DNA of 64,000 nt from Ottelia alismoides (Eukaryota; Streptophyta; Magnoliopsida; Alismatales; Hydrocharitaceae). The stretch covers positions 1-64,000 of the forward strand of contig JAZKJV010000386.1 in the NCBI GenBank assembly GCA_037367405.1, in the 5' to 3' direction. Shown here one piece after another: positions 11,791 to 24,063 of the stretch; position 1 is the stretch's first letter, and every line of letters begins with the position of its first letter. The notes beneath the pieces were generated by a model. It made no database searches and was not told the origin of the DNA. It worked only from the letters and a program-made list of their open reading frames with translations. The translations under genes and the position numbers were made by a program.

Positions 11791-12838
11791 ATTACATTAA
11801 GATTATTATCCAACACTTGGACCAAGATTAGATCACTTCTCTATTGAGAGGATTCACTAAAATCCAGACCTGTTTCATCACCCCCTTAGAATGGAAGCAT
11901 CATGATTATACAATCGTTTATGATTACATCACCCTCTTGTATTCCTAATACTTGTATGTCCTACATACTGGAAGACAAAGAAGAAACCTGAAGTTTTAGA
12001 TCTATTTAGATTTCCTCCTTCAAGGTTTTGTCATTAAGTTTCTCATTTGATCATTGGGAGTTGGTACTGATAAAATACTTTCCAAAAGTAAATATCATAC
12101 CAATGTATTGATCATATACTTTCCAAAAGTATATATCAAACCTACAAATTCAATCAAGCTTCCAAAGTGAGACGACCATGCACGGAATTTTATTCTTCCC
12201 AATATTTCATGAGTGAGCTCATGTCTTCCAGTTCAACAATGAACCTGTATGATCCCTTTGAGAGATCTTATTACTCATACGCCCTTGCATGCACACCAGT
12301 GTGGCAGTGTATAGACCTTGGTTAGGTCATCAACCTATTGGTTTGCCAAATGTACATACTCAGATACATAGTAACACATGTCTCCGATTAGAGGATGCGT
12401 GCCTATATCATGACAGTATACTACATAGGTCTTTGGTTATCTCGATATCGTTAAGTAAACTCTTTGACTGAACTTGTCTAACACCTCCGAATCTCTATTC
12501 CTTTGCGGAGGACATGCATCAATAGGTCGGTTAGATATCATTCTTTAGAGAAAGGATTTTCCATCTCCTTCTCAGTCTGGAGATCCTCTCCTAATAATCA
12601 TTTGATGGCGCTTGATGAGTCCTCAATCTAACTCTTTAGATATTAATCCAAGCAACAACCTCTATGATTTAACTATTGAATCAACAACTGTATGATCATT
12701 AAGATGGCCATGGTACATAACCCTAATTGTACTAAGGGACCTATTATGTAAATTAATATTCTTTATTTTTTATCAGTGAATGATATTCGCAATAACATTT
12801 ATTGCATAATGGCTCGTCGTTGGCTCGCATGTCCAACA
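11791..12838 (-). repeat. Copia LTR fragment related to element E
   Basis: This stretch aligns base for base with the LTR of copia element E (about 59.1-60.11 kb), about 88% identical by eye over 11840-11985 against 59135-59280. Both start on the minus strand with TGTT (12838 and 60113). Only the U3 side is here; homology stops at the edge of element A, which therefore inserted into this LTR and should have pushed the remainder out of the window. Upstream of 12838 there is no AGTGGGAG polypurine tract, so it is a 5' LTR or solo LTR rather than a 3' LTR. Confidence 0.75.
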
Positions 12839-14570
12839 TTTCCTTTTGTGTCCACAATCAAAAAGAGATGGAAGTAAGAAGAATGAGAAGAGAACTGGAG
12901 TGTGATAAGTGCAATCACATCTCCTTTTGAAGCCTGACCAGTTTAGCCAGGTCTCCACTAAGATAATGCACGCTTTTATGAAGCTTGGACCATTGTGGTC
13001 AAATTTGTATTTGGTGTACTTGGCTTCTTTTTGGTAGAACTGATTGTTGCACTGCTTAGATCTTTTGTGCCTCGAAGGATATAGCATCTTTTCTTTCCAT
13101 CCATTTTTTGGGATATCCTTCCCTCATTTGAAGCTTTTTTTCAACCCCAATCTCTCACGTCTTTAGACGTCACAACCACTAGACAAGGATGGAAACACAC
13201 CACCGAAATGGAATGCCCTTCACAACCCCATGCAGGTCGAACTAAGCGTAGAGTGCATGTGTTCAAAATTGGTTCAAATGGAGATGAGTTAAACGGATGA
13301 CACCAGGAGACCTACTTAGGTAAATTCAAATTTAATTTCGAATACGGTCTCATGGAACCGAAAGAATTAAGTCGAAAAGACTTGAAGAGTCTTAATTCTA
13401 GTTCCTAATAAAATTTCTTTAGAATTAAGTGGACTAGGGCCTAGGCCAAGCTCTATCTCTCAGGCTTAGATCCATTCAGTTCAAGAATCAAACTTGTTCT
13501 GAAAAATGCGAATGAATGAACATTTTTTTTCACGAAGTAGATTTCTCGGCTTAAACTTTTTATGTAATTTTTAAAGAATTTTTCAATTTTTATCGAGTTT
13601 TATTTTTTTTTTACTTTTTAGGATATTTTTGAAAGAGTTAGTGGATTAAATTAATTTCCATGAATTTTACAAGAATTATGTACATTTTACAAAGAGTTTT
13701 ATACATAGTTTACGTATACAAGATTACACATATTTTATACAAGATTTACAATAATTTTACATGTTTTTTAGATATATAATGATTTTAACCAAGTATTTTA
13801 CAACCTATTTGTATGAAATTTTAAGATATTTTTAGTAAGTCATATTTACGATTTTCTTTTGACTTTTAAAACATAAAATATCTACACCCATACTTTAGAG
13901 TCGTATTATTAAAAATATAATAAATTATGAGTTATGGCTTCTAAAGTATGTATATATAGAATATATATACAACACCCCCTATGCTTAGGATGAGCTATGT
14001 CCTCATAGTGATCAAAGAGCGACACATGAAGACATAACTCGAGCTAAGTATAGATTGGTGAAAAGAATTCTATATTGCAACGACTCAAAAGAATAAAGAA
14101 TAAAGAATATAAGTTAATCGTCCCCTCAATACCTAGGATCAAGTAATCCTAAAGATAGCAGACTCCAAATCGGAGATGATCAAGGTCAAGAGAATGTACA
14201 CAATCAACGCCTCAGCTTGTCTTCCCTATATATGGGTAAAATATCCCTAAGTATAGAGAAGAATATCAATGGTTGAGGGACAAGTGAGAGATCAGACGTT
14301 ACAAAAATCGAAAACAATCAAAATACGAGAATGAGTGATATTACCCCCCCATACTTAGGGTAAAGTACACCCTAAGTATAAGAAACATAGTGTCTACACC
14401 CCCTATACTTAAGATAGAGTACATACTAAGTATAACAAATATTAAGCGAAATCTGGAGGTGTAAGAAAAACAGAAGAAAGAAAGAATAAATCGAAAACAT
14501 GTATTTACAAAGTAATCATGAAAATCAAGTATGAGATGCAGAGTGTGATGAGCGAAAAACACGTCTCATA
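12839..14570 (-). other. 3' untranslated region of element B with hairpin array
   Basis: There is no coding domain. The stretch is homologous to 39.83-41.2 kb of element D. For example, 13130-13200 matches 41120-41180 around GTCTAAAGAC and AAAGCTTCAAA. It carries several CTATACTTAGG-type hairpins next to pyrimidine runs (G-runs on the element strand): about 13976-14060, 14120-14160, 14232-14262, 14352-14378 and 14404-14434. 13550-13950 is AT-rich with repeated TTTACA words. Confidence 0.65.
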
Positions 14571-15464
14571 CAAAATGAATGGGGGCAACCTCAATGGTTG
14601 GCGATTCATGATCAAGAAAGGGTTTCAACTGCTAACCGTTAACTCGAAAGGTGGAATCAGAAGACAACTTAGATATATGGATGCTACATTTGTCGTACAC
14701 TTTTCATACAAGATACGAGCATTTCTATTTCTCATGCCATTCTTTCATCTGCTTCTGATAATGCAAGCTACTCATGAAGGCTTCTTCGCATAATCCCTTC
14801 AGTGCTGCCAATTCTCTTTGCCTCTGATCTCCCGCATCATCTAGTCTAAAAATCACCTCTTTCACTGCACACCATGATCTGTGATTTATTTCAACAGGTA
14901 AGTGGAATGACTTGTCATAAACGAGTTGAAAGGGAGATGTACCCGATGAAGTCTTGAAGGATGTTCTATAGGCCCAAAGAACCAAGTCCAAAGGCCGAGA
15001 CCAATCCTTTCGGTCTGAGCAAACAACCTTCTGCAAGATCGTCTTGACCTCTCTATTGAAAACTTCGGAGAGACCATTCGTTTAAGGATGATACAGAGTA
15101 GCAACCCGAAGGTCTATACCGAACTTGTTAGCAAGTGATCTTACCTTGTTGTTGAAAAAGTGGCTAATCCCATATGATATCAGAACTCGAGGGTGCCCGG
15201 ACCACAAAATAATATGCTTTTTCAGGAACTTACAGACCGTATTCGTGTCAGCGGTTCGGGCAAGAATAGCCTCTACCCAACGACTCACATAGACTACAGC
15301 CAAAAGAATATACTCAAACAATTGGCTCTCAGGGAATGGGATGATACCCCATGCATCAAAGACTTCATAGAAGTGAATCGGATACATAGGCATCATGTCT
15401 CGATGTCCACAAGTGCCCATCCTTTGACGGTCAGTACATCTCTTTACGAATGCATGGGCATCCG
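14571..15464 (-). pseudogene. Integrase of element B, catalytically dead
   Basis: Frames 15082-15420 and 14725-15036 carry the core and C-terminal part: [44 protein letters not shown], then RKDWSRPLDLVLWAYRTSFKT and LHYQKQMKEWHE. Coding homology continues to about 14575 (DSTFRVNG). The first catalytic Asp is lost by a small deletion (WGI runs straight into PFPES where D has [10 protein letters not shown]). The second is replaced (LISYG instead of LISDG). The Glu in LSEVFNRE remains. Stops lie at about 15082 and 14725. Confidence 0.85.
15460..15464. repeat. Target site duplication, left of solo LTR
   Basis: It reads atccg; the partner at 18835-18839 reads atctg (one mismatch). Removing the LTR and one copy restores the B integrase zinc-finger reading (TLVADAHAFVKRCTD, matching TLFKDSDEFVKRCTD in D). 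Confidence 0.8.
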
Positions 15465-18400
15465 TGATAATTCCCTGATTCTCACTTTTTATTCTTTTAT
15501 TTTAGCTATTTATTTTGGCAAAACAACATGTAAATACTTGTAAAAATAATAACTTAGCATTCTGCATGCATTTGTTAATATCATAGAATTAGCATGCTTT
15601 TGTGCAAAAAAAATAATAACGGAAAAGAAAAAGAAGGAGGTATTTAGAATAAATACAGAGTGACTCGAACCCCAAGAGAAGGTTAAGCCTTGACCTGATC
15701 GCAAAATAAAACAAGTAGAGAGAGATAGGGTTCACTTTGTGTTGTGCATATTACCTATAGTTGTACATAATTATTTTTGACAAAATAAATTGAATTTTTT
15801 TACTCCCTTGTATATATTACTACAAATAATATAAAAATAAAATAAAAATTAGAAAAATAAAATAAAATCCTCCATTCATTGTACACAACACATGTACATA
15901 TATTACATCCCTTATTTATTATAGAACTTTAAATAATTTATAAAAATAAAATAAAAATTTATTTATACTCCTAAAACTATGTTATAAATAAATATAATAC
16001 AAAATAAGGGTATTTGTGTAAATATAATAAAATAAAAATACAAGTACATAATACATATGTATATTATGCCTGCATATAATACTATATATTGTATATACAC
16101 TAATTTATTTTTCATAAACATAATTATAAATCATAGAAAAATACTTTGAAAAATAATAACCATTTTATTATTATATACACTTTTTAATTTAAATTCATTT
16201 ATTATTTTTAATTAAATTATCTTTATTTTCTTCTCTATTTTGTCCTATAGACTATTTTGTCCGCATCCTCGGACCCTCCTGATTAGCCCACCTCAGATTC
16301 GTTGACCTCAGTAAACTAGTCCTCTCCTCTTCCTTTTCGCTCGAATCGAGTTTGCCCCGACTTTCGCCCAATTTTCGAGAACTGATCGTGGCACCTTTCC
16401 CTCTGACCTCTAGCCTCGATTAAGGGTCGTAGATCCCTAATCCATGCCCGAACATTTCCCAGTCGATCCGTGCCTCGGTTCGCGGGCCATCCTCCATCCT
16501 TTTCCGACATGGCACCTCATATAACCTGCGCCTCCTACTCTCTTTTCCAGCACCTTCAGCTACTCCACCAGCTCTTGCGCGCCCACTTTCCCTTTTCCAG
16601 AGTGACAGCTCGAGAGGGCGAGGCCGAGGGCATCTTTTGGAGAGTAGGATCCCCCAGGTCCAGTGAGATTATTCTCAACTCCATCGTGAGGAGCTGTGCC
16701 GGCCATCGAGCCTATCACCCCTTATAGATGATGTCCACTACCCCCAGGCGACTACGGTCATCTCTAGGTACTTCATTTCCCCTTTGTTTCCCATTCAAAT
16801 CGATCATTCATCCACCTCATATCACGACTCCGACTACCCTGTATATCCTACATCATCGCCGTTCCGAATTTTACATACCTAGCTCCGACCTTACTTCTCT
16901 TCTACGTGTGCTCTGAAACCTCCCCCTGACTCCAACCATCGGGTTGGAGTCAACTAGTAGGTCAAATCCCCCACTTCACCGGAGACCTGTCCCGTTCACC
17001 TTCCCCCTCTGTTTCTGATACAGGTTGTGCGCTAACCCTCATCGGAGCAACCTCTCCGAGCATAACCCTTCTCGTACTGGGTTGACGCACCAACATACCT
17101 CATCTGGAGGTCAAGGACACGCCCAGGTAGATCTAGAATCACCATGCCTCGCCAGGACCCTCTCCTTGGTCTTAGACCTTTCTGAGCCCATCAGTAGTCG
17201 TGGACCATCGTTGGCGATATTTCGCCCATCACAGCATCTCCGGAGGACGCATCTGCCACACGTATTGACCGATCAAAACTCGCCGGAGGCGAGTTCTTCA
17301 TCGTTTATTCCATGCACCTTCTCCACCGTCAGATCGAGGCCTCTTCCAGGTCTAATCATCACCATCCAATCTCGAGGAGCCCTCCACCGTTGATCCATCT
17401 GAGGATCCATCAGCAACCATCCATCGTCGAAGGGATATCTCCCTATCCTGATCGTCCATTATAAGTGGATCGCCTTCAGCCGTTGGATCACACCTTAATA
17501 AGGGATAAACTTCACTTAGGCCTCTCTCCGTTCTGTGTTTTCCATTTAGTCCTGTAAATATTTGCTGCAGTGTAGTTTATTTTAGATAGTTTACAGTTAG
17601 ACCCTTGTAGTTTCTTATATTGCATTTAGGTCCTGTTTATGTGAACTCACGTGTAGTCCCACGTGCTTTTCCTGGTTATTTGCATGGTACGCCCTGTACT
17701 TTATATATGTGATGTTTCAAATGACGAGTTTTTGAGTTTTGCATTTATACCCCTGAGAGGCTTGTTTACGTGATGCACACGTTCTTATTTGGGTGTTTTG
17801 CTACTTAGGCCCTACATTTCTTTACCACATTATTGTTTGGCCTGAAACTTTGTTATAATTTCAAGTAGATCCCTATAAGTTGCATGTGCTTTATCTAATT
17901 AAATAAATAACAAAATAAATTCCAAAAAATTTCTAAAAGTTAATGTTTGCACTTGTTGACATGTAATATGTATTGTTATTTTTGTGGATTAATTAGTTTC
18001 ATTTAATATCTTAAAAAATCAAAAATCTATAAAAGGGTCCTGTCTATTTTTAAAAATGCATAAAAATTTGAAAAATTACCTGAAAATTTCTACAAAAATC
18101 CCCGATTGTCTATTTTTGTGTGCTTTGCTTTTAGTACCAACATTGTTTCAAAACTCTTTATAAAAATATTAAAAATTGTAAAAGAATAAAAACTTAATAA
18201 AACATATATAATTCTAGAAAATAAAAAAAGTGTCATTCCAGTTCATGTTTGTAGCTTTATGTATATATATTATCAGAAAATTCATGACCATACTTTAGGG
18301 CAATTTAATTATTTTTAACTTGCAATATTGTCCTGGATGTGCATTGTTTATATTTTTACCCCTTGTTTGATTTTTGTAAAATCACAAAACATCAAACAAT

Positions 18401-18834
18401 TCCCATAATAATTAACAAAAATACCTTAACATTTCAAAATCCCAAAAATATTTTTATCTTAATTTTTGAGCATTTTTAGTCTTAAATAAAAAATAAAAAG
18501 GATTGTTTTGCATCTTGTTTTTTTATTTACTTGATTTTATTTCCTTATTCAAAAATATAAAAATTTGCAAAACTAAAAGCCACTCAAAAATAATTTCCTT
18601 TATTTTTTGAAATTCAACTACTTCTTAAGTTTTCTCGTGCTCCTTATTTTCGACCCTGGTTGCTATACTAGGTAAAAATAAATAACGAAGGCCACTTACA
18701 TTTTGTGTGCTTACTTGTTTTATCTATCTTATTGAGTGGTTTTTCTCTTTTCTGTTGACTCTGCCTTATGATCGGGGTTGCAACGACCCTTTGATTATTT
18801 GATTTCTTAACATGAGTCGCTCGGCAAGTCATCA
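15465..18834 (+). repeat. Solo LTR of the element D family, plus strand
   Basis: It starts TGATAATTCCCTGATTCTCAC, aligned to TGATGAATACCCATTCATCAC at the element D LTR start. The shared block TTTATTCTTTTATTTTAGCTA follows. It ends ...GGCAAGTCATCA, like ...TCGGTCATCA in D. Length is 3370 bp. U3 is AT-rich (15.48-16.26 kb), followed by a GC-rich stretch (16.26-17.5 kb) and AT-rich U5-like sequence. No internal region is attached and 5-bp duplications flank it, so it is a solo LTR left by LTR-LTR recombination. The open frames within (for example 17025-17393) are compositional. A possible TATA box (CTCATATAACC) lies near 16517. Confidence 0.85.
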
Positions 18835-18839
18835 ATCTG
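18835..18839. repeat. Target site duplication, right of solo LTR
   Basis: It reads atctg, the partner of atccg at 15460-15464. Confidence 0.78.
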
Positions 18840-20087
18840 CAACGAGAGTAGGCCACCAAAGATCAGATCGAAGCATCTTCTATGCTGTCCTCTTCCCTGA
18901 ATGGTGTCCTCCAGCTTGAAATTTATGACAATACATGAGGATACTATGGTATTCCTCCTGAGGAATACACCGACACCAGACATAATCCGCTCATTCATGA
19001 TAAAGGATCGGATCCTCCCAATGGTAAAACTTGGCTTTTGCGAGAAAAGTCTCAAGTCTCTGTCTGGACCAACTTGTGGGACATTCTTAGCAACATGAAA
19101 GTTCACAATGTCGGCATACCATGGGAGCGAAGACACAACAAGAATCACCTCATCGGGGAAGGTCTCAGTAATTGGTGTATCAAACTCAGAAGTCTTGGGT
19201 GATTCTAATCGGAGAGGTGATCCACCACCTCATTCTTGACTCCAGACTTATCCTTAATCTCAATATAAATCTCCTGGAGTAGAAGGAACCGTCTGGTCAA
19301 ATGTGGTTTGGAATCCTTCTTGTCCCCTAAATACCCGATGGCAGTATAGTCAGTGAAAATGTCTACTTTTAATCCTAAGATATAGGACCTAAATTTATCT
19401 AAGGTAATACTACATCTATCACTTCTTTCTCTATAATAGTATAATTTCGTCAGGTGGAATCCAAAGTCTTGCTAGCATAGTGTACAATATATGGAAGTCC
19501 ATCCCTCCTCTGTCCCAAAACAGTCCCAACAGCAAAAGAGGAGGCGTCCATCATGATCTTGAATAGGAAAGAACAATCGGGTGGCTGAAGGACATGAGCC
19601 TCTACAACCATTTTTTTGAGATTTTCAAAAGCTGAAAGACACTTATCATCAATAATAAACTCATTGTCTTTTACTATAAGATCATATAACGATCAAGCAA
19701 TTTTGTTGAAGTCTCGAATGAAACGTCGGTAGAAACTGACATGCCCAAGGAAAGATCGTAACTACTTCAAATTGGATGATAGATTGAGCTTCTTTATGAT
19801 ATCCACCTTGGCCAGATCCACCTCCATGATCCTATTGGAGATGATGTGACCAAGAACCGTCCCCTAAGTCATCATAAAATGACTATTCTCCAAAGAAAGA
19901 ATGAGGTTTACCTCAATGCACCTATGAAGCACGTGATATATGCTAGAAAGACAAGAGTCGAAATCATCATCGTATACCAAAAAATCATCCATGAAGACCT
20001 CCAAAAGGTCGCCACCATGTCTGCAAAAATCAAAAGCATGTACTTCTGTAAACTACCCAGGAAACCACATGCTGTCCACGTGACTTG
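18835..20087 (-). pseudogene. RT/RNase H fragment of element B
   Basis: On the minus strand, from 20087 downward, there is RT from the catalytic block onward (LIFADMV, the SSWMIF frame of FMDDF, LHRCIEVNLILS). Then LGHIISNRIMEVD, LRSFLGHVSFYRRFIRDFNKIA, the RNase H start (FKIMMDASSFAVGTVLGQRRDG, YASKTLD, NYTIIEKE) and the linker SSLPWYADIVNFHVAKNVP at about 19080-19150. Multiple stops and shifts scatter these over three frames. Homology stops at about 20087, inside the segment that would encode MPFGLCNAPATF, where the alignment with D breaks down. Dead relic. Confidence 0.75.
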
Positions 20088-23000
20088 AGCTGTTTGGACC
20101 TGGTTGTTATAAAAGAATCATGATGGAGCATTACGTAAATTAGACAAAATATCCAGGTCGTGTACATGTGAAATGCGTGTGTGCCCTAAAGGGTGAGGCA
20201 GCGCGATTGCTCTGTCGTTGCCTCATAGCAAGACGAGATCCGTAGGATCAATGTCAATCCAAGGGGCCACGGTTCGATTTGGATGAATCCTTATTCTTGC
20301 TTTGCAATCTCCCACAAAGATACTTATTTTGCTAGCAAACCTCTTTGTGTATAATAAGTTTAGAGGCAATTCATGGGCAACAAAGGCCACAGGAGGTGGT
20401 GATGTCTCTACACGTGACATCTACTGCGTGCGATGTTGGTCTGATCAGAGCGGTCATCGATGAAGGTGGCGATCCTCGAAACTCTGAGAATTATAGTGCC
20501 CTTCCTTGATGTGAAAGTGCTTTATCTCCAGATTTTGAATGGTACGATGTGGATGGTTTCGTCTTCAAATGATGTTGATGACGCTCCAAATCGGAGCTCC
20601 AACTATGATTACCTACAAGAGATGAGGAAGACTCGAGGGAATGGTCCAAAGATTAAACATAGAAGGGAGAGCGAGATGCTCCTTGCTGCTACGAAGGAAA
20701 ATGTCATAGCTCTGATCACCGAGCATGATAGGAGTGGTTAGATGTGGAGGATAGAATTGAAATGCAAGAATTCTCGATGATGAAGTGATAATCGGAGGTG
20801 ATTTGAGATCAAATTGGAGATAAAACAAAGGAATGGGAAGGAGAATACGGAAGATGATGAAGAGCATCACAGACACGAGAAGAAAGATAAGTAGAGAAAG
20901 AGGCGAACCTGGAATGGAAAACGAAGAAGGAACAAATCATATGCATGGGCGACCTCAGTGAAGAGGCTTATGATGCTTACCTCGACATGCGGTAAAACGG
21001 AGGCTTCACACAATGGCAGAGTATGACGGAGCAGTACCTCAGCAGCGGTGATCTCGTCGTCCCTCGACCTCGATATTGCTCGACAATGAGACGACAGAGC
21101 TGTTACCTCTCAACTCGCTCTCAGAGCTCACGGATGAAGGAGGAAAATGGCGTATGCAGAGTTCTGAGGGAGTCAGGGGGTATAAGTAGCTGGGGTTCTA
21201 TGCTGCCTAAGAAAATCGGTGTTGTCTTTGACGTAGGATATGGTGATTGGATGTTTGTTGGAGAAATGGTCGAACGGTCAGGATGTTGAGAGGTTGATAG
21301 TCTAAGGCAAAGAAGAGGGGATGAAGGATGGTGATATGTGCAGAGGCAACGTGGGGAAGAAGGAGAAGGGGAAGAAGAGGGGAAGTAGAGAGAGAGAGAG
21401 AAAAAGAAATAAAGAATAAAAAATAAATAATATAAATATTTAACAATTAATTAATTAATTAATTTAATAAATAATTAAGAAATAAAATTAGTAATAAATT
21501 ACTAAATAAATACTTAATTAAATAATGATAAAAAATAATTAGTAATTAAAGAAATAAAGAAATAAATTAATAAATGAATAAATAAATATTTTTTATTTTT
21601 TAATTTAATATTAGAATATTAGTAAAGTAAAATGTATAAATATAAGGAATGACTATACTAAATAAAATAACATTAATATACATGGTATAATTTATACAAG
21701 TAAAGTCTCAAAATCACATTTTGCATATTAACTCTGATTTTAGAGAAACCAGTGACATTTGATAAAAAATTCAAGGAAACAAACTTTAAAAGTGACTTGG
21801 GCCAATTCAGAGTCTATATGGTCGAGTTATGAGATCTGGAAAATTTAGGTTATGGCTTCATGACTTCATGATATATTTCTTTTTTGGTTTAAGTTATATT
21901 TTTATGTTTTTTATTGATTTTTAGAAATATTTTTAAAAAGAAATTAAATTAAATGGAATTAAGGATAATTAATTAGAAAACCGAGAATTTTCTACATATA
22001 GTACATATAAACAAAGGGGTCCAAAAGCTAAAACTCACCCTTTTATTCTAATATTTTTTGATATTTTATTAAATAGTGTTAGTTATAAAATAAACTTTAA
22101 AAGTGAGTTTGGTCAATTTGGAGTTTTCTATAAATAGTTATGAACCTTGGAAGTTGGCTTTTACTGCGATTCATCATCATTAATTATTTTATATTAAATA
22201 AAATTTATGCTATTTTTATAAATTAATATATATTTTGTGAGCAACTTGTTTAAAGAAAGTATTTTGTTTTGAGATGATCTTGATGATAAATAAAATAGGT
22301 GAAATAATTACAAGGTTAAAAATGTATAGATGTATTTTTGTGATAAGTGTTTTCTGATATTTTTATACATTAAGATCCTTATCTTCCTCGACTAATTTAT
22401 TTTATCGACCAAGTCAATATTGACCCGGTCTTGGGATTAGGATCTGTCTGTATATGTTATGTACATCCTCCCTTTTCTTTTATTTTTTATTTTTCTCTTT
22501 ATTATTTTATTTTAGATAAAATAATTATTAAACATATAATATTAATATTTGCGATTAGAATGTTAATTAATAGGAATTAATGAGTATTTACATGTATTTT
22601 ACCAAGGATTTTAGCAAAAATGAAAGAATAAAGGCGATGAATATTGGATTCTTCAACTGGGGTATATGGGCGGCGATTGTTGTGTATGGTTTATGTGGGA
22701 ATGATGAATCGATTTCACGTAGTGGAATACATATTTTATATTTCACATTTTCAAATTTATATCTATTTTTTACATTATCTTTTTTGAAAAATAATTGATA
22801 TTAGTAACTGCCTTTTTATTCTGTAGAGAACCATATATAATTTACAAAGATATTTTGAATTTACATATACCATCAAAGTTTATGCACCATATTGTCAAAG
22901 AATATTTATAGAAAACATAAAAAATAACCACAACATTGATACTCTACCATTTATTTTACAAATGACCATACAAACTTTACAAAAGCAAATACATATTTTA

Positions 23001-23164
23001 TTTAAAAATATTAATTGAAAGGAAAAAAATATATAAATAAATTTATAGAAATGAATATGGATTCTACATAAACTCAATTGGAATTTACAAGTATATGCCT
23101 AAATCTAGTTCGCTGAGAATGAAATTGAAAATTGAGAAATAATGATATTTAATGAAAAATACCC
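20088..23164. other. Non-coding stretch with an LTR-like module (20.1-22.2 kb)
   Basis: No protein family is recognised in any frame; 20223-20420 and 20460-20741 are short open frames without known motifs. Composition mimics the gypsy LTRs of this window: a GC-richer half (20.42-21.41 kb) with a minus-strand TATA-like CTTATACCCCC near 21185, then a very AT-rich half (21.41-22.2 kb). That AT-rich half holds GGAATTAAGGATAATTAATTAG near 21955, resembling GGAGTTAGGATGAATTAACTAT in the A LTR near 11577. Two related segments containing ACTTTAAAAGTGA (near 21783 and 22093) form an internal imperfect repeat. 22.2-23.16 kb is plain AT-rich sequence. Confidence 0.35.
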
Positions 23165-23535
23165 AATGTAAACATGCCTAAAATAGTAAATTGAAATTAT
23201 CAAATAAAATTTAAATTTAATGAAACATTATGACAATATTTATTTGAATAGGAGAATAGATGCAACCGTTCGATTGTGATCTAATGGATCCTATTGACGA
23301 CTTACCATAGAAATGGTAATACCACACTTTATTACAAGGGAGTAATATAGGTATTAACAAAAATGTAGACAAGCCTAAATAGTATATTGAAGTTATTAAA
23401 TGGAATTAAAATTTAATAAAATAGAATACCGAAAATACCTTTTTTGATATGGAAATAGAAGCAACCATTAGATTGAGTCCGATGGATCTCATTGATAGCT
23501 TACCATAGAAATGTTAAGACCCCACCTTATTTGAA
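23165..23535. repeat. Imperfect tandem duplication, unit about 196 bp, two copies
   Basis: Copy 1 is about 23165-23340 and copy 2 about 23361-23535. Shared landmarks: ATGTAAACATGCCTAAAATAG against ATGTAGACAAGCCTAAATAG; GATGCAACCGTTCGATTG against GAAGCAACCATTAGATTG; GCTTACCATAGAAATG near the end of both. No coding capacity. Confidence 0.6.
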
Positions 23536-23904
23536 TGCGCCCTATACAAACATACATTCATTGAGTCATAACTTTGTAACTTAGGAGATCGACCAACACT
23601 AGTGATTTTTGTCTCTCTTTTCCTATTGCTACTTCAACAATTTGTGGTATATAAAAAAGGGTTGTCTTCGTGAAAGTACCCCCATAAGATAAATTATTTG
23701 ATTATAGTATTTAAGTTTTGAGTTGAGGTTAATGCTAAGATTTTTCCCCAAAGTTTCTAGCTTATACCCCAAACACTTATTGAGGAAGATTAATCTAACA
23801 ATTTATTGGTCTTAAGCTCAAATAGGTTGACCACCGCTCCAAAAGCATATAGTGATCCTCATTGTTATAACCAACTCTCATACTTTCCGAGTTTTAGACG
23901 TGGG
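23536..23904. other. Left host flank of copia element C
   Basis: There is no gene. After removal of C, this sequence was continuous with 47013 onward. It ends GAGTTTTAGACGTGGG. Nothing else is recognised. Confidence 0.4.
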
Positions 23905-23909
23905 ACTAT
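23905..23909. repeat. Target site duplication (actat), left of element C
   Basis: It is identical to 47008-47012, immediately outside the two LTR ends. Confidence 0.9.
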
Positions 23910-24053
23910 TGTAGAGATATATGTTATGTTAGTTGTACTATTTTGTATTTTTCTATATTCTTCTGAACTCTTGATGTAATTTCCCATAGGCTGCTCTCCT
24001 ATATAAGAGAGCCTATGGCATATGGAATAAATAAATCTCTTATTTTTAGAACA
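23910..24053 (+). repeat. 5' LTR of element C
   Basis: Begins TGTAGAGATATATG and ends TTTTTAGAACA; 144 bp. It holds a TATA box, CTATATAAGAG, at about 23999-24009. It pairs with 46862-47007. Confidence 0.92.
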
Positions 24054-24063
24054 TGGTATCAGA
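24054..24063 (+). promoter_or_regulatory. Primer binding site (initiator tRNA-Met type), element C
   Basis: TGGTATCAGA directly follows the LTR. It is complementary to the 3' end of plant initiator tRNA-Met, the usual copia primer. Positions after that (CCG instead of GC) are degraded. The 24064-24571 leader that follows is GC-rich and has no coding domain. Confidence 0.85.

Larger units (their letters stand above)
12839..20087 (-). mobile_element. Gypsy element B (Athila/Tat-like), truncated relic, minus strand
   Basis: The 3' untranslated region (12839-14570), integrase (14571-15464) and RNase H/RT pieces (18835-20087) are co-linear on the minus strand with element D. They are interrupted by a solo LTR (15465-18834). 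At the left, 12838, a copia LTR interrupts the 3' untranslated part. At the right, homology ends inside RT just upstream of the FMDDF catalytic block, so gag, protease, the RT fingers and the 5' LTR are missing here. It is the oldest layer of the left cluster, because three other insertions or truncations cut it. Confidence 0.8.

Noticed and set aside
23165..23535. CRISPR-like or satellite array
   Set aside because: There are only two diverged copies without spacers, and the DNA is clearly plant nuclear.
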